Shown here piece after piece: positions 24,764 to 33,588 of a stretch of DNA of 64,000 nucleotides (the first letter of the stretch is position 1; the number at the start of each line of letters is the position of its first letter). Both the position numbers and the translations under genes were made by a program. Where the stretch lies: positions 216,501 through 280,500 of the forward strand of contig NZ_JARUBJ010000002.1 in NCBI RefSeq assembly GCF_029626145.1. The letters run 5' to 3'. The notes beneath the pieces are model-generated. The model was not told the DNA's origin. It ran no database searches and saw only the letters and a list, made by a program, of their open reading frames with translations. This DNA is from Micromonospora sp. WMMD961. GTDB lineage: Bacteria > Actinomycetota > Actinomycetes > Mycobacteriales > Micromonosporaceae.

Positions 24764-27700
24764 TCAGCGCTTCGCGGCGTCGCTCGCGGGGGTGTGGTCG
24801 TCGGCTTCGGCGCCCGCCAACCCGGCGAGGCGCCGCTCGGCATCGAAGCGCTCCGGCACGCCCATGCGTCGGAAGATCGCCAGGGCCCGCTCCCAGTACC
24901 TCCGGGCCTCCGCGGGGTCGAACCCGGCACAGTGTTCGGCGAGGCCGGCCAGGGCGCGGCCCTGCTCGTACGGGTGCGCGATCCTGGTCGCCAGCCGCAA
25001 CGCCTCCTCGTGCATCTCGGCCGCCTCGGCGCCCCGTCCCTGCGCCAGCAGAGTCCGTCCCAGTTCGTTCAGCGCAGCCGCCTCGACGTGTCGCTCCCCG
25101 GAACCGATCGACAACTTCCGGGCTGTCTCGTGTTCCTGCTGAGCCTCCACCAGACGGCCCAGCCCTCGGTAGGCGATCCCGAGGTCGTTGCGCGCCTCGG
25201 CCTCGGCGTACCGGTGGCCGGTGCGTTCCCGCAGGGCCAGCGAGGCCAGCAGGATCCGGATCGCCTGCGGGAGGTCACCCATCCGGACACGCACTGCGCC
25301 GACGTGGCTGAGCGCGTTGAGCGTGTGGAAGTCGTAGGAGTGCGTCCGAGCCCAGGCCAGGTGCAGACGGTGGATGCGCAGAGCCTCCTCGTAGCGGCCA
25401 AGCGAGGTCAGCGCGATGCCGAGATTCGGCAGCACCATCGGCACCCGCACGTTGCCGTACCCCTTGTAGTCGCGGAGACACTCGAAACCAACTGCCACCG
25501 CCTCGGTCAGGTTCCCGCTCCACCAGTAGACAGCCGCGAGATTGGCGCTGTACCGAGCGGCGCTCAGCACGTCCCGCGATTGTCTGCTGATGGTCACCGC
25601 CCGGGTCAAGTGGTCGAGCGCCTCACGATTTTCGCCGGTCCGGACATAGGCAGAGGCGAGGTAGTTGTTCATCATTGCCATTGCACCGGCATCCCGGGAT
25701 GCTTCCGCCGCAGCCAGCGCGTGACGGTGAGTCACGATGATGTCCTCGAAGTATCCGCGGATGTAGCAGAATCTCCAGAGCGCACGGGCCAGGCGCCAGG
25801 AGTACTCATGAAAGCCTGCGTCGAGCGCTGTCAACACCATCGTCACCAGGTCTGCGCGCTCGGTCTCCAACCAGTCGGTGGTGGGTTCCCCCAACTCCTC
25901 GATCAACTCGGGTCGCCGGAACGGCGGGCGCGTGAGGGCGAGCCCCATGGCGTCGTCGGGCTCCAACGTCCTGGCCACCCTCAGCGCCATCTCCACGACG
26001 AAGTCGAACAGGTGACCCAGCCCGGTCCGCCGATCGCCCGCCGAGTCGGTACGCGAGCACAGCTCGATGGAGTACTGACGCAGGAGATCGTGCAGTCGAT
26101 ACCGCGTCGAGTCCAGGTCCTCCACCAGGTTCCGGTCGACGAGGTCGTCGAGCGCCGCGCGAGCTTCGGCCACGGTCAGACCGGTCAGCGCGGCGACGGC
26201 CGGCGGGCCGAAGCGACTCCCGGGATACAGGCCCAGGAACCGGAAGACCCTCCTGGTCGATTCGGGGAGTGGCTCGTAGGACGCGGCGAAGGCGCCGGTG
26301 ACCGTGCTCTCCTCGTCCGCGAGATGTCGTAGCACGATTGTGGCTTCGGCCATCTGTTCGGCAAGGTCCGCCAACCGCCACCCTCGCCGATGTGCCAGTC
26401 GGGCACCGGCAAGCCGGATCGCCAGTGGAAGGTGACCGCATCGACGAACCACCTCGGCAGCCGCCGCCGGCTCGGCCTCGACTCGGTTCCGACCGACGCT
26501 GAGCGCGAGGAGGTCCACGCCCTCCTGGCTCGTCAGATTGGGCAGTGTCTCCGATGGCCCTACGTCTGGATGGGTGAGTCGTCGACGGGACGTCACCAGC
26601 ACCACGGTGCTCGGCTCGCTCGGCAGGAGGGGGAGGATCTGCTCGCTGCTCGCGGCGTTGTCGAGGACGAGCACGCATTTCCGGTGGGCCAACTCTCGTC
26701 GCCACAGTTCCGCACGCTCGGAGATCTCGACAGGAACCTGTTCGGCCGGCACGCCAAGCTGCCGGAGCAGGGTGACCAGGGCGCCCGCGGGCTCCACCCG
26801 GTTCTTCTCGCCGTGCCCGCACAGATCGATGAACAACGCGGCGTCCGGGTATCGATCGGACAGCAGGCGGGCCAGGTGCACGGCGAGAGTCGTCTTACCG
26901 CTGCCGGCCATCCCGTCGATGATGTGCACGGCGGGCACCCGCTGCTCGACTCTCCGGGTCTCCGCCAGCAGGCGGGACACCACCTCTTCCCGCCCGACGA
27001 AGTCGGTGACCGCCCGAGGAAGGTGATCCACCGGACTGGTCCGACCCGCGCCTGAGGGTGCCGCACCGGCGGCGACCGCTACCGAGCGCCGCGGGCCGAT
27101 CCCGCCGGCGGAGGCGACGCCACGCTCCGGGCCCGGATACGACACCGACGCGACGATCGAGCGGCGCAGTTCCTGGAGGTCGCTCCCGGGACCCACCCCC
27201 AGCTCGGCGATGAGCCTTGCTCGGATCTCGTCGTACGCCGCCAGCGCCTCGGCGTTGTCGCCCCGCTCGAACAGAGCCCGCATGAGGAGCAAGTAGGCCG
27301 GCTCACGGAGAGGGTGACGAGCCACCACGTCCCGCAGCAGCGGAATCGCCAGGTCATCCCGGGCCGAGCGCAGCTGGACGTCGGCGAGGAGCTCCACGGT
27401 CAACAGCCGCTCCTCCTCGACTGCGATGGTTCGGGAGGTGAGGACGGGCCCGAGCGGGATGCCAGCGAGCATCGGACCCCGCCACCGAGCCACGGCGCGC
27501 TCAAGCAGCTGCCGCGCGCTGTCCAGTTCGCCAGCCGCCAGGGCTTGCCGACCCGCGTTCCGCTCCAACTCGAAGCGGAAGACGTCGACTTGGTCCGGGT
27601 CCACGAGGAGTCGATAGCCGTTGCGTTGGCGCTCGATGACACCGCGTCCGGCCGGGGAAGCCTCGAAAGTACGGCGCAGATTGGCGGCATAGGTCCGCAC

Positions 27701-27883
27701 ATTAGCTATGGCCGACCGCGGTGGGCGATCGGCCCATAACTCATCCACCAGTTCATCCACTGTCACCAGTCGTCCGGCCTGAACGGTGAGCAGCGCGAAC
27801 ACTACCTGTTGTTTTGGCGTACCCAGCTGCAAAGTGCCAGCGGGCAGTTGCACAGAGAGGCCGCCAAGAACTCGAATCTGCAC
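24764..27883 (-). CDS. SARP/AfsR-type regulator (OmpR-like DNA binding, BTAD, NB-ARC, TPR)
   Basis: A transcriptional regulator of 1039 residues. Residues 1-95 are a winged-helix DNA-binding domain (VQIRVLGGLS, then TVDELVDELW). Residues 95-240 form the BTAD. Residues about 290-560 are an NB-ARC/STAND ATPase with Walker A GMAGSGKTT (324-332), the Walker B segment KCVLVLDNA and GHLPLAIRLAGARLA. From about 690 TPR repeats run to the end (YSANLAAVYWWSGNLTEAV, SRDAGAMAMMNNYLASAYVR). This is the AfsR architecture: a NTP-driven switch that activates target promoters. GTG at 27883 has GGAGG 4-5 nt upstream; GTG at 27910 is an alternative. Divergent from the GGDEF-EAL gene; the intergenic region holds the micro-ORFs. 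Confidence 0.88.
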   Translation of the reverse strand: MQIRVLGGLSVQLPAGTLQLGTPKQQVVFALLTVQAGRLVTVDELVDELWADRPPRSAIANVRTYAANLRRTFEASPAGRGVIERQRNGYRLLVDPDQVDVFRFELERNAGRQALAAGELDSARQLLERAVARWRGPMLAGIPLGPVLTSRTIAVEEERLLTVELLADVQLRSARDDLAIPLLRDVVARHPLREPAYLLLMRALFERGDNAEALAAYDEIRARLIAELGVGPGSDLQELRRSIVASVSYPGPERGVASAGGIGPRRSVAVAAGAAPSGAGRTSPVDHLPRAVTDFVGREEVVSRLLAETRRVEQRVPAVHIIDGMAGSGKTTLAVHLARLLSDRYPDAALFIDLCGHGEKNRVEPAGALVTLLRQLGVPAEQVPVEISERAELWRRELAHRKCVLVLDNAASSEQILPLLPSEPSTVVLVTSRRRLTHPDVGPSETLPNLTSQEGVDLLALSVGRNRVEAEPAAAAEVVRRCGHLPLAIRLAGARLAHRRGWRLADLAEQMAEATIVLRHLADEESTVTGAFAASYEPLPESTRRVFRFLGLYPGSRFGPPAVAALTGLTVAEARAALDDLVDRNLVEDLDSTRYRLHDLLRQYSIELCSRTDSAGDRRTGLGHLFDFVVEMALRVARTLEPDDAMGLALTRPPFRRPELIEELGEPTTDWLETERADLVTMVLTALDAGFHEYSWRLARALWRFCYIRGYFEDIIVTHRHALAAAEASRDAGAMAMMNNYLASAYVRTGENREALDHLTRAVTISRQSRDVLSAARYSANLAAVYWWSGNLTEAVAVGFECLRDYKGYGNVRVPMVLPNLGIALTSLGRYEEALRIHRLHLAWARTHSYDFHTLNALSHVGAVRVRMGDLPQAIRILLASLALRERTGHRYAEAEARNDLGIAYRGLGRLVEAQQEHETARKLSIGSGERHVEAAALNELGRTLLAQGRGAEAAEMHEEALRLATRIAHPYEQGRALAGLAEHCAGFDPAEARRYWERALAIFRRMGVPERFDAERRLAGLAGAEADDHTPASDAAKR

Positions 27884-28311
27884 CCGCCCTCCGACCTCAA
27901 CGGGAGTCACGTATCCAGACGATCACGTAACGAAGCTTACGGACCGGAGCCGACCGTGCCGACGTCGCCAGCTTGACCGTCAACTGGAATGATCTGCTCA
28001 GACACCTACTCAGGAACGATCCGATTCGCCTCCACGGGGGCACGAAGCGCGGAGGACCGCCAGCGGGTCCGCATCACTTAATACGCCCCCCAGGCCCGCC
28101 ACGAATGGTCGATTCGTCCCGACCGACCAGGCCAGGGGTTAAGCGCTCCGCTCAGGCGCGCGGACAGAAAGTGACATATGCGCTTCAGCTTGGCTAATGT
28201 TGCGCATACCGACATTAATCGTTCCTTCCTGCCCATGAGTTCTCCTACTCTCAGCCCTACGAACGAATCGCGTCCGAGATGGCGCTCCGGTAGTGGCGAG
28301 GGGGTCGAACG

Positions 28312-28338
28312 ATGCGCAACAGCACCGAGTGGGACTAG
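28312..28338 (+). CDS. Candidate micro-ORF 1, peptide MRNSTEWD
   Basis: Eight codons ATG to TAG. A ribosome site GAGGGGG (28298-28304) is 7 nt upstream, better placed than many real genes here. A stop at 28291-28293 in the same frame closes the frame just ahead, so this is a free micro-ORF and not the end of a larger one. It is repeated almost exactly 73 bp downstream (MRSTEWD). The differences in codons (CGC/CGT, GAG/GAA, TAG/TGA) are synonymous, which suggests selection on the peptide. Function not known. Translation is not shown. Confidence 0.45.
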   Translation: MRNSTEWD

Positions 28339-28384
28339 CCCACCGTCAGCCGATTGCAAATCCTCGACGCTGAAGGGGTGTCAG

Positions 28385-28408
28385 ATGCGTAGCACCGAAT
28401 GGGACTGA
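28385..28408 (+). CDS. Candidate micro-ORF 2, peptide MRSTEWD
   Basis: Seven codons ATG to TGA with AAGGGG (28373-28378) 6 nt upstream. It differs from micro-ORF 1 only by loss of one Asn codon and synonymous changes. It could also be read as the last seven residues of a longer frame opening at ATG 28178 (76 codons), but that start lacks a ribosome site, and the first copy cannot be so explained. It ends 75 nt before the GGDEF-EAL start, so it may be on the same mRNA. Function not known. Confidence 0.45.
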   Translation: MRSTEWD

Positions 28409-28483
28409 ATCCTTATCACCACACCGCCACAGCGGTACGCTGCCCGTCAGCAGACACCGACAGTGGGTTACGGGTGAGGTTGA

Positions 28484-31012
28484 GTGAGCTGGACGACGCG
28501 TCGCCCCAGCGGATCCCACCGGCGGCTGCTGAGCCTTGTCGGACTGCTGGTGACACTGGCGATCATCGTGGCGGTGGCGGCGGCGACCGCGACGAGCCGC
28601 AACATGCCGGACAGCGCAGGAGATGTCTCGACGATCTCGGCGCTCGTTCTCATGATCGCATTGGGAGCGGTCGTCAAGGCGCGCCTCCGGATCAGGTCGA
28701 CGACGTTCTCGTTCGCCTGGGTGGAGACGGCCATCGTCCTCGGGCTTGCCCTGGCCCCACAGCCCTGGGTGATCCTGTCGACGGGTGTCGGCATCGCCTG
28801 CGTGTCACTCGTCAACCGGCTGCCCGCGATCAAGGCAGCGTTCGGCATCGCCAAGCACACCCTCGTGGCCGGCGGCGCGACCCTAGTGATCATGTTCCTC
28901 GGCCAACGCTGGCCTCCAGACGGACTGTGGAACCACCTCGTCCTACTCGGGGTGGTCTACCTCGCCGCCGCATTGCTCGACGACCTGTTGGCCATCCCGG
29001 TAATCGCCCTGGCGTCGGGAACCCGGATCGTCCGACAGTTCCGAACCCACCTCGACCTCCGGCTGGCCGGATTCGCCGTCCGGTTCGTCGTGGCCGCGCT
29101 AACCCTGATCATCCTCAAGGCGGACCAACGTCTACTTCTCGCGGTTCCACCCCTGGTCCTGAGTCTCCACCTGGCCTACGCCGCGCGCATTCGGGGCCGC
29201 ACCGAACAGCAGGCGTGGCAACGGCTCGCTCGCACCACCGACGCACTCAACGTGGTCGACCTGGACACCGTCCTCACCACCGCCGTCACCCAGGCCGCCG
29301 AGCTGTTCTCCGCCGACGAGGTCGAGATCGAGCTGCGCGACGGCGGCCGCACCGTACGCGGCGGCACCGGCGGCATCACCTTCGACGGTCCGACCGGCAC
29401 GCCCACCGACGTCGACGGCACGATCGTCCCCGCGCCGTTGGAAGGACACGACCGGGCCGTCGACGTGGGCATGCTCCGCCTGCGCTTCCGCGGCCCGGTA
29501 CAACTCTCCGAGCGTGAGCAGTACACCCTGCGCACCTTCGCCTCCGCGCTCTGCACGGCCGTGCGCAACGCCCAGGCGTACGCCGAACTCGCCCGGGTGG
29601 CCGACGAGCACGCCTACGCCGCCGCACACGACGCGCTGACCGACCTGGCCAACCGCCGGCAACTACTCGACGAGGGCACCGAGCAGTTGAGCGCCCGCCA
29701 CGCCGACGGGGTGACCGCGCTGGTGTTGATCGACCTCAACCACTTCAAGGAGGTCAACGACACTCTCGGGCACGCCGCCGGCGACCAGGTGCTGGTGCAG
29801 GTCGCCGACCGGTTGCGGAGCGCGGCCCAGCCGACTGACCTGGTGGCCCGCCTCGGCGGTGACGAGTTCGCCGTACTCCTGCGCGGGCTGCCGGCCCCGG
29901 CGGTGGCCGCGCACCGGGCCGAGACGCTGCTCGCCGCGCTGCACGAGCCCTTCGAGCTGGACGGCATGCGGATCAGCGTGGAGGCCAGCGGCGGGATCTC
30001 CGTCGCCCCGTCCAGCGGTGGCATGGCCGAACTGTTGCGCCGCGCCGACGTGGCCATGTACCAGGCCAAGCGGGCCGGGCAGCGGATCGCCACGTACGCC
30101 CCCACGCGGGACACCGCCGACCTGGGCCGCCTCACCCTCGGTGGTGACCTGCCACGTGCGGTCGCCGACCACGAGTTCGTCGTCAACTTCCAACCGATCG
30201 TCGACCTGGGCACCGGCGAGGTGACCAGCGCGGAGGCGCTGGCCCGCTGGCACCACCCCGTCCACGGCATGATCGACCCACTGCGCTTCCTGGAGGCCGT
30301 GGAGCGTTCCGGCCTGCTGCCGGCCTTCGCCGAGGCGATCCTCGACCAGGCGCTGATCGCCGCAGCCAGTTGGCGGGACTGCGGGTTCGACGTACCGGTG
30401 GCGGTGAACGTGTCACCGCGAAGCCTGCTCGACGCGCGGTTCCCCGGCTCGGTGCTGGCCCGCCTGCGCGCCCACGACCTCCCACCGGACCGGCTGGTGC
30501 TGGAACTGACCGAGACGCTGACGCTCAGCCAGCTCGACGTGGTCGACCGGGTGCTCAGCCGGCTCCGCGACGAGGGTGTCCGGCTGGCATTGGACGACTT
30601 CGGGACCGGCTACTCGTCCCTCTCCCTGCTCTCCCGGATCCCGGTGCACGAGCTGAAGATCGACCGGAGCTTCGTGACGACGATGGACAGCTCGGCGGAG
30701 GCCGCCGCCGTCATTCGCTCCACCCTCGACCTCGGCCGCAGCCTCGAACTCGACGTGGTAGCCGAAGGGGTGGAGAGCGAGCCGCAGCGGCGGGCCCTCT
30801 GGGAGTTGGGCTGCGTCGCCGGCCAGGGGCACCTCTTCGCCCGACCGATGCCGGCCGGCACCCTGCTCGCGGCGATGCAGCGCGGCTCCGGCGGCCGACC
30901 CGGCACCCTGGCCGCACCCCTGCACGACGCCGGCGCGGTGATCCGGCTGAACCAGAATCGCCGCCAGACCGGCCGTTCCCGCACCGACCGCCTCCCGCAC
31001 CTGCCCGCCTGA
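28484..31012 (+). CDS. Membrane GGDEF-EAL protein (diguanylate cyclase / phosphodiesterase)
   Basis: An 842-residue c-di-GMP enzyme. Residues 1-235 hold about six or seven membrane helices (LLSLVGLLVTLAIIVAVAAA onward). A GAF-like stretch follows (about 245-370). The GGDEF domain spans about 380-545 with the intact motif RLGGDEF at residues 457-462. The EAL domain spans about 555-800: EALARW (584), NVSPRSL, ELTET, DDFGTGYSSL, LKIDRSFV and VAEGVE, so both active sites look intact. The inhibitory I-site is degenerate (QPTD in place of RxxD). GTG at 28484 has a GAGG site 5 nt upstream. Activity as cyclase, phosphodiesterase or both is not decided by sequence. Confidence 0.93.
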   Translation: MSWTTRRPSGSHRRLLSLVGLLVTLAIIVAVAAATATSRNMPDSAGDVSTISALVLMIALGAVVKARLRIRSTTFSFAWVETAIVLGLALAPQPWVILSTGVGIACVSLVNRLPAIKAAFGIAKHTLVAGGATLVIMFLGQRWPPDGLWNHLVLLGVVYLAAALLDDLLAIPVIALASGTRIVRQFRTHLDLRLAGFAVRFVVAALTLIILKADQRLLLAVPPLVLSLHLAYAARIRGRTEQQAWQRLARTTDALNVVDLDTVLTTAVTQAAELFSADEVEIELRDGGRTVRGGTGGITFDGPTGTPTDVDGTIVPAPLEGHDRAVDVGMLRLRFRGPVQLSEREQYTLRTFASALCTAVRNAQAYAELARVADEHAYAAAHDALTDLANRRQLLDEGTEQLSARHADGVTALVLIDLNHFKEVNDTLGHAAGDQVLVQVADRLRSAAQPTDLVARLGGDEFAVLLRGLPAPAVAAHRAETLLAALHEPFELDGMRISVEASGGISVAPSSGGMAELLRRADVAMYQAKRAGQRIATYAPTRDTADLGRLTLGGDLPRAVADHEFVVNFQPIVDLGTGEVTSAEALARWHHPVHGMIDPLRFLEAVERSGLLPAFAEAILDQALIAAASWRDCGFDVPVAVNVSPRSLLDARFPGSVLARLRAHDLPPDRLVLELTETLTLSQLDVVDRVLSRLRDEGVRLALDDFGTGYSSLSLLSRIPVHELKIDRSFVTTMDSSAEAAAVIRSTLDLGRSLELDVVAEGVESEPQRRALWELGCVAGQGHLFARPMPAGTLLAAMQRGSGGRPGTLAAPLHDAGAVIRLNQNRRQTGRSRTDRLPHLPA

Positions 31013-31061
31013 GCAGGCATCGGCCCGGTGCCGAAGCGGACCGGTCTGCCAGACTTGCGCC

Positions 31062-32405
31062 GTGATCGCCGACGACCCGACCGCGCGCCGCCGTCGCTGG
31101 CACTGGCGGACGCTCGCCGCCGCCGGCGGCGGACTCGCCCTCGACCTCGGCCTCTACGCCGCCTCGACCATTTTCGCCGCGATCACCGCGGTCACGTCGA
31201 CCCTGCTGCCGCACCGGGCCTGGGGCACTGTCGCCGCAGCCGGCTACCTGGTCGCGACGCTGGTGGTGACCGCCCAACTGCTGCTGCGCCGACGCTCCCC
31301 GACGTCACCGCTGGTCGGGCTGCCAGCCCGCTGGGTGGTCACCGCTCTCGCCTGGGCGGGCACCGCACTGCTGCCCCTGCTGTGGCAGAGCATCGAGCGG
31401 GCCGGCGGACGCACCGACCGGGCCCAGGAGGAAGTGCTGGTCGTGGAGCACGCCGGCGCGCGCCTCCTGGAACACGGCACCCCGTACCTCGGACCGGACG
31501 CGATCGCCGCCCTGCCGCCCGGCGAGCAACTGATGGGCTACACGCCGTACCAACCCGGCATGGCGATGTTCGGCCTACCCAGAGCGCTCGTCGACGCCTG
31601 GTGGACCGACTCCCGAGTCTGGTTCGCGGTGGGCACCGCACTGGCGCTCGCCCTGGCCGTGACCGCCCTGCGCAGCACACCGGCCGACACCGACCAGGCC
31701 AACACGGTTCACCGCAGGAACGCCGCCCTGCTGCGCGGCGTGCAGGCCGCCACCGTACTGCCGATCTGCGCCCTCACCCTCGCCACCGGCGGCGACGACC
31801 TGCCCGTACTCGCGCTCTGCCTGCTGGCTCTCACGCTCGCCGCCGCCGACCGACCCGGCCAGGCCGGCCTCGCGGTCGGCCTGGCCGGCGCGCTGAAGCT
31901 GTTCGCCTGGCCGGTCGCCCTGGTCCTGATCGTCTGGGGTCTGACCCGGCGCGCCGGCGCGTGGGTCGCCGCCGGCGCGATCGGCCTGCCGGTCGCCGCC
32001 CTCCTGCCCGCGATGCTGGTCGACCGCGACGCGCTGACCGAGAACGTGCTGCGCTTCCCCCTCGGCCACGGCCTGGTCACCAGCCCCGCACAGTCCCCGT
32101 TCCCCGGCTACCTGATCGCCACCGGGCTGCCCGCCGGCCGGCTGATCGCCGCCGCGCTGCTGGTCGCAGCGGGCGTGGCCATCGCCGTCCGACTCGCTCG
32201 CCGCCCGCCCCGCACCGCCGTCGCCACCGCCGTAATCTGCGGGTACGGGCTGCTCGTCGCCATCGCCCTGATGCCCTCCGCCCGCTTCGGCTACCTGCTG
32301 TACCCGATCGCTTTGCTCACCTGGGCACCTGCCCTGCATCGTCCCGCCGACACGCCACCGACCCCGGCTACCGGCCACCTGACCGGTCGGGCCACTTCGG
32401 CGTAA
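31062..32405 (+). CDS. GT87-like polyprenol-phosphate mannosyltransferase
   Basis: A 447-residue membrane protein with about ten helices. It has the extracellular loop pattern of GT87 proteins (QEEVLVVEHAGARLLEHGTPYL, then YTPYQPGMAMFGLPRAL) and a late LKLFAWPVALVLIVWGL. It follows the GGDEF-EAL gene by 49 bp and may be cotranscribed. GTG at 31062. The acceptor is unknown; a role in envelope glycan assembly is inferred. Confidence 0.7.
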   Translation: MIADDPTARRRRWHWRTLAAAGGGLALDLGLYAASTIFAAITAVTSTLLPHRAWGTVAAAGYLVATLVVTAQLLLRRRSPTSPLVGLPARWVVTALAWAGTALLPLLWQSIERAGGRTDRAQEEVLVVEHAGARLLEHGTPYLGPDAIAALPPGEQLMGYTPYQPGMAMFGLPRALVDAWWTDSRVWFAVGTALALALAVTALRSTPADTDQANTVHRRNAALLRGVQAATVLPICALTLATGGDDLPVLALCLLALTLAAADRPGQAGLAVGLAGALKLFAWPVALVLIVWGLTRRAGAWVAAGAIGLPVAALLPAMLVDRDALTENVLRFPLGHGLVTSPAQSPFPGYLIATGLPAGRLIAAALLVAAGVAIAVRLARRPPRTAVATAVICGYGLLVAIALMPSARFGYLLYPIALLTWAPALHRPADTPPTPATGHLTGRATSA

Positions 32406-32446
32406 CTGCCCGGCGCGCGGTCGCGTCAGGGCGTAGACCTGAAGGC

Positions 32447-33079
32447 ATGACGACCTACCGTGACCGGGCCGACGCCGGCCGAGTGCTCTCCGACCGGCTC
32501 ACCGCACTCGTCGGCGAACCCGACGTCGTCGTCCTCGGCCTCGTCCGTGGCGGCGTACCGGTGGCCCGGGTCGTGGCCGAACGGCTCGGCGCACCACTGG
32601 ACGTGCTGGTCGTCCGCAAGCTCGGCATGCCGTGGGCCCGGGAGGTCGCCTTCGGCGCGCTCGGACCGGGCGGCGTGCAGGTGCTCAACGACGTGCTGGC
32701 CAGCCGACTCAGCAGCGACGACATCGCTGAGGTCAACCATCGGGAGCAGGCCGAGCTGGAACGGCGGGAACGGCTCTACCGGGGCGGTCGGGCACCACTG
32801 GACCTCACCGGGCGGACCGCGGTGATCGTCGACGACGGCCTGGCCACCGGCGCCACCGCCCGCGCCGCCGTGGAGGTCGCCCGCCACCTCGGGGCCCACC
32901 GGGTCGTGGTCGCGGTCCCGGTCGGCGCGCAGGAGGCCTACGAACTCCTGGCCGCCGAGGCGGACCAGGTCATCTGCGCCCAACACCCACCGGATTTCGG
33001 GGCCGTGAGCGTCTACTACGACGACTTCCACGAAGTTTCCGACCAAGAAGTCACCGAGGCGCTCACAGCAACTGCATAG
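32447..33079 (+). CDS. Phosphoribosyltransferase-fold protein
   Basis: A 210-residue type I phosphoribosyltransferase-fold protein. The PRPP loop is TAVIVDDGLATGATARAAV (about residues 123-141), and the N-terminal part has LGLVRGGVPVARVVAERLGA with VVRKLG. Related proteins in actinobacteria are often annotated as PRTase-like, and no nucleobase specificity is evident. It starts 41 nt after the GT87 gene. Role unknown. Confidence 0.8.
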   Translation: MTTYRDRADAGRVLSDRLTALVGEPDVVVLGLVRGGVPVARVVAERLGAPLDVLVVRKLGMPWAREVAFGALGPGGVQVLNDVLASRLSSDDIAEVNHREQAELERRERLYRGGRAPLDLTGRTAVIVDDGLATGATARAAVEVARHLGAHRVVVAVPVGAQEAYELLAAEADQVICAQHPPDFGAVSVYYDDFHEVSDQEVTEALTATA

Positions 33080-33101
33080 GTCCAGCAGGTACCGTCGGGC
33101 G

Positions 33102-33482
33102 ATGAGTAGTCTCACCTGTCCCAAGTGTCGTGGAGAAATGCGCCAGTACGAGCGCAGCGGCGTCGTCATCGACCAGTGCGGGGAGTGCCGGGGCATCTTC
33201 CTCGACCGCGGCGAGCTGGAGAAGCTGTTCGAGGCGGAGGCCAACTGGAGCCGCCAACAGACCGGCGGCGCGCCGGGGCAGCCCGCGCAGCAGCCGGCCG
33301 GCTACCCACCCCCGCCGCCCCCGCCGCACCAGCCCGGTTACGGCGCCGTCCCGCCGCCGCCCCCGCCCGCCCACGGCTACCCGCCGCAGCCGGCGTACGG
33401 CCACCAGCAGCAGCACCACGGCTACCACGGCCACTACCGGCAGAAGAAGCGCAAGGGCTTCCTCGACGAGATGTTCGGCTGA
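33102..33482 (+). CDS. TFIIB-type zinc-ribbon protein
   Basis: A 126-residue protein with a zf-TFIIB-type zinc ribbon at its N-terminus (CPKC at residues 6-9, CGEC at 26-29, then RGIFLDRGELEKLF), a long Pro/Gly/Tyr-rich linker with poly-Pro, and a His-rich and basic C-terminus (QQQHHGYHGHYRQKKRKG). This small family is common in actinobacteria. Nucleic-acid or protein binding is assumed; function not known. ATG at 33102 is 22 nt after the preceding gene. Confidence 0.85.
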   Translation: MSSLTCPKCRGEMRQYERSGVVIDQCGECRGIFLDRGELEKLFEAEANWSRQQTGGAPGQPAQQPAGYPPPPPPPHQPGYGAVPPPPPPAHGYPPQPAYGHQQQHHGYHGHYRQKKRKGFLDEMFG

Positions 33483-33588
33483 GCACAGGCCCGACCTCGC
33501 GCCCGGGTCGATCCCCGTGTCGACCCGGGCACATCGCCCGCACCGTCGATGGTTGGTGGGTGCAACTCCCCGTGCCAGGCTGGTTCGC

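Larger units (their letters stand above)
27884..28483. other. Intergenic region between SARP and GGDEF-EAL genes
   Basis: 600 bp, more AT-rich than the neighbours, with no conventional gene. It must hold the SARP promoter (minus strand) and the GGDEF-EAL promoter. It contains a CGAAT-N5-ATTCG dyad near 28110-28124 and the two micro-ORFs at 28312 and 28385. Near 28178-28210 lie ATATG and AATGTTGCGCATAC patches that may belong to a plus-strand promoter, but I cannot define boxes. Confidence 0.5.

Noticed and set aside
28107..28124. CGAAT-N5-ATTCG dyad as a transcription-factor site
   Set aside because: Arms of only five bases; not better than chance in a 600-bp region.
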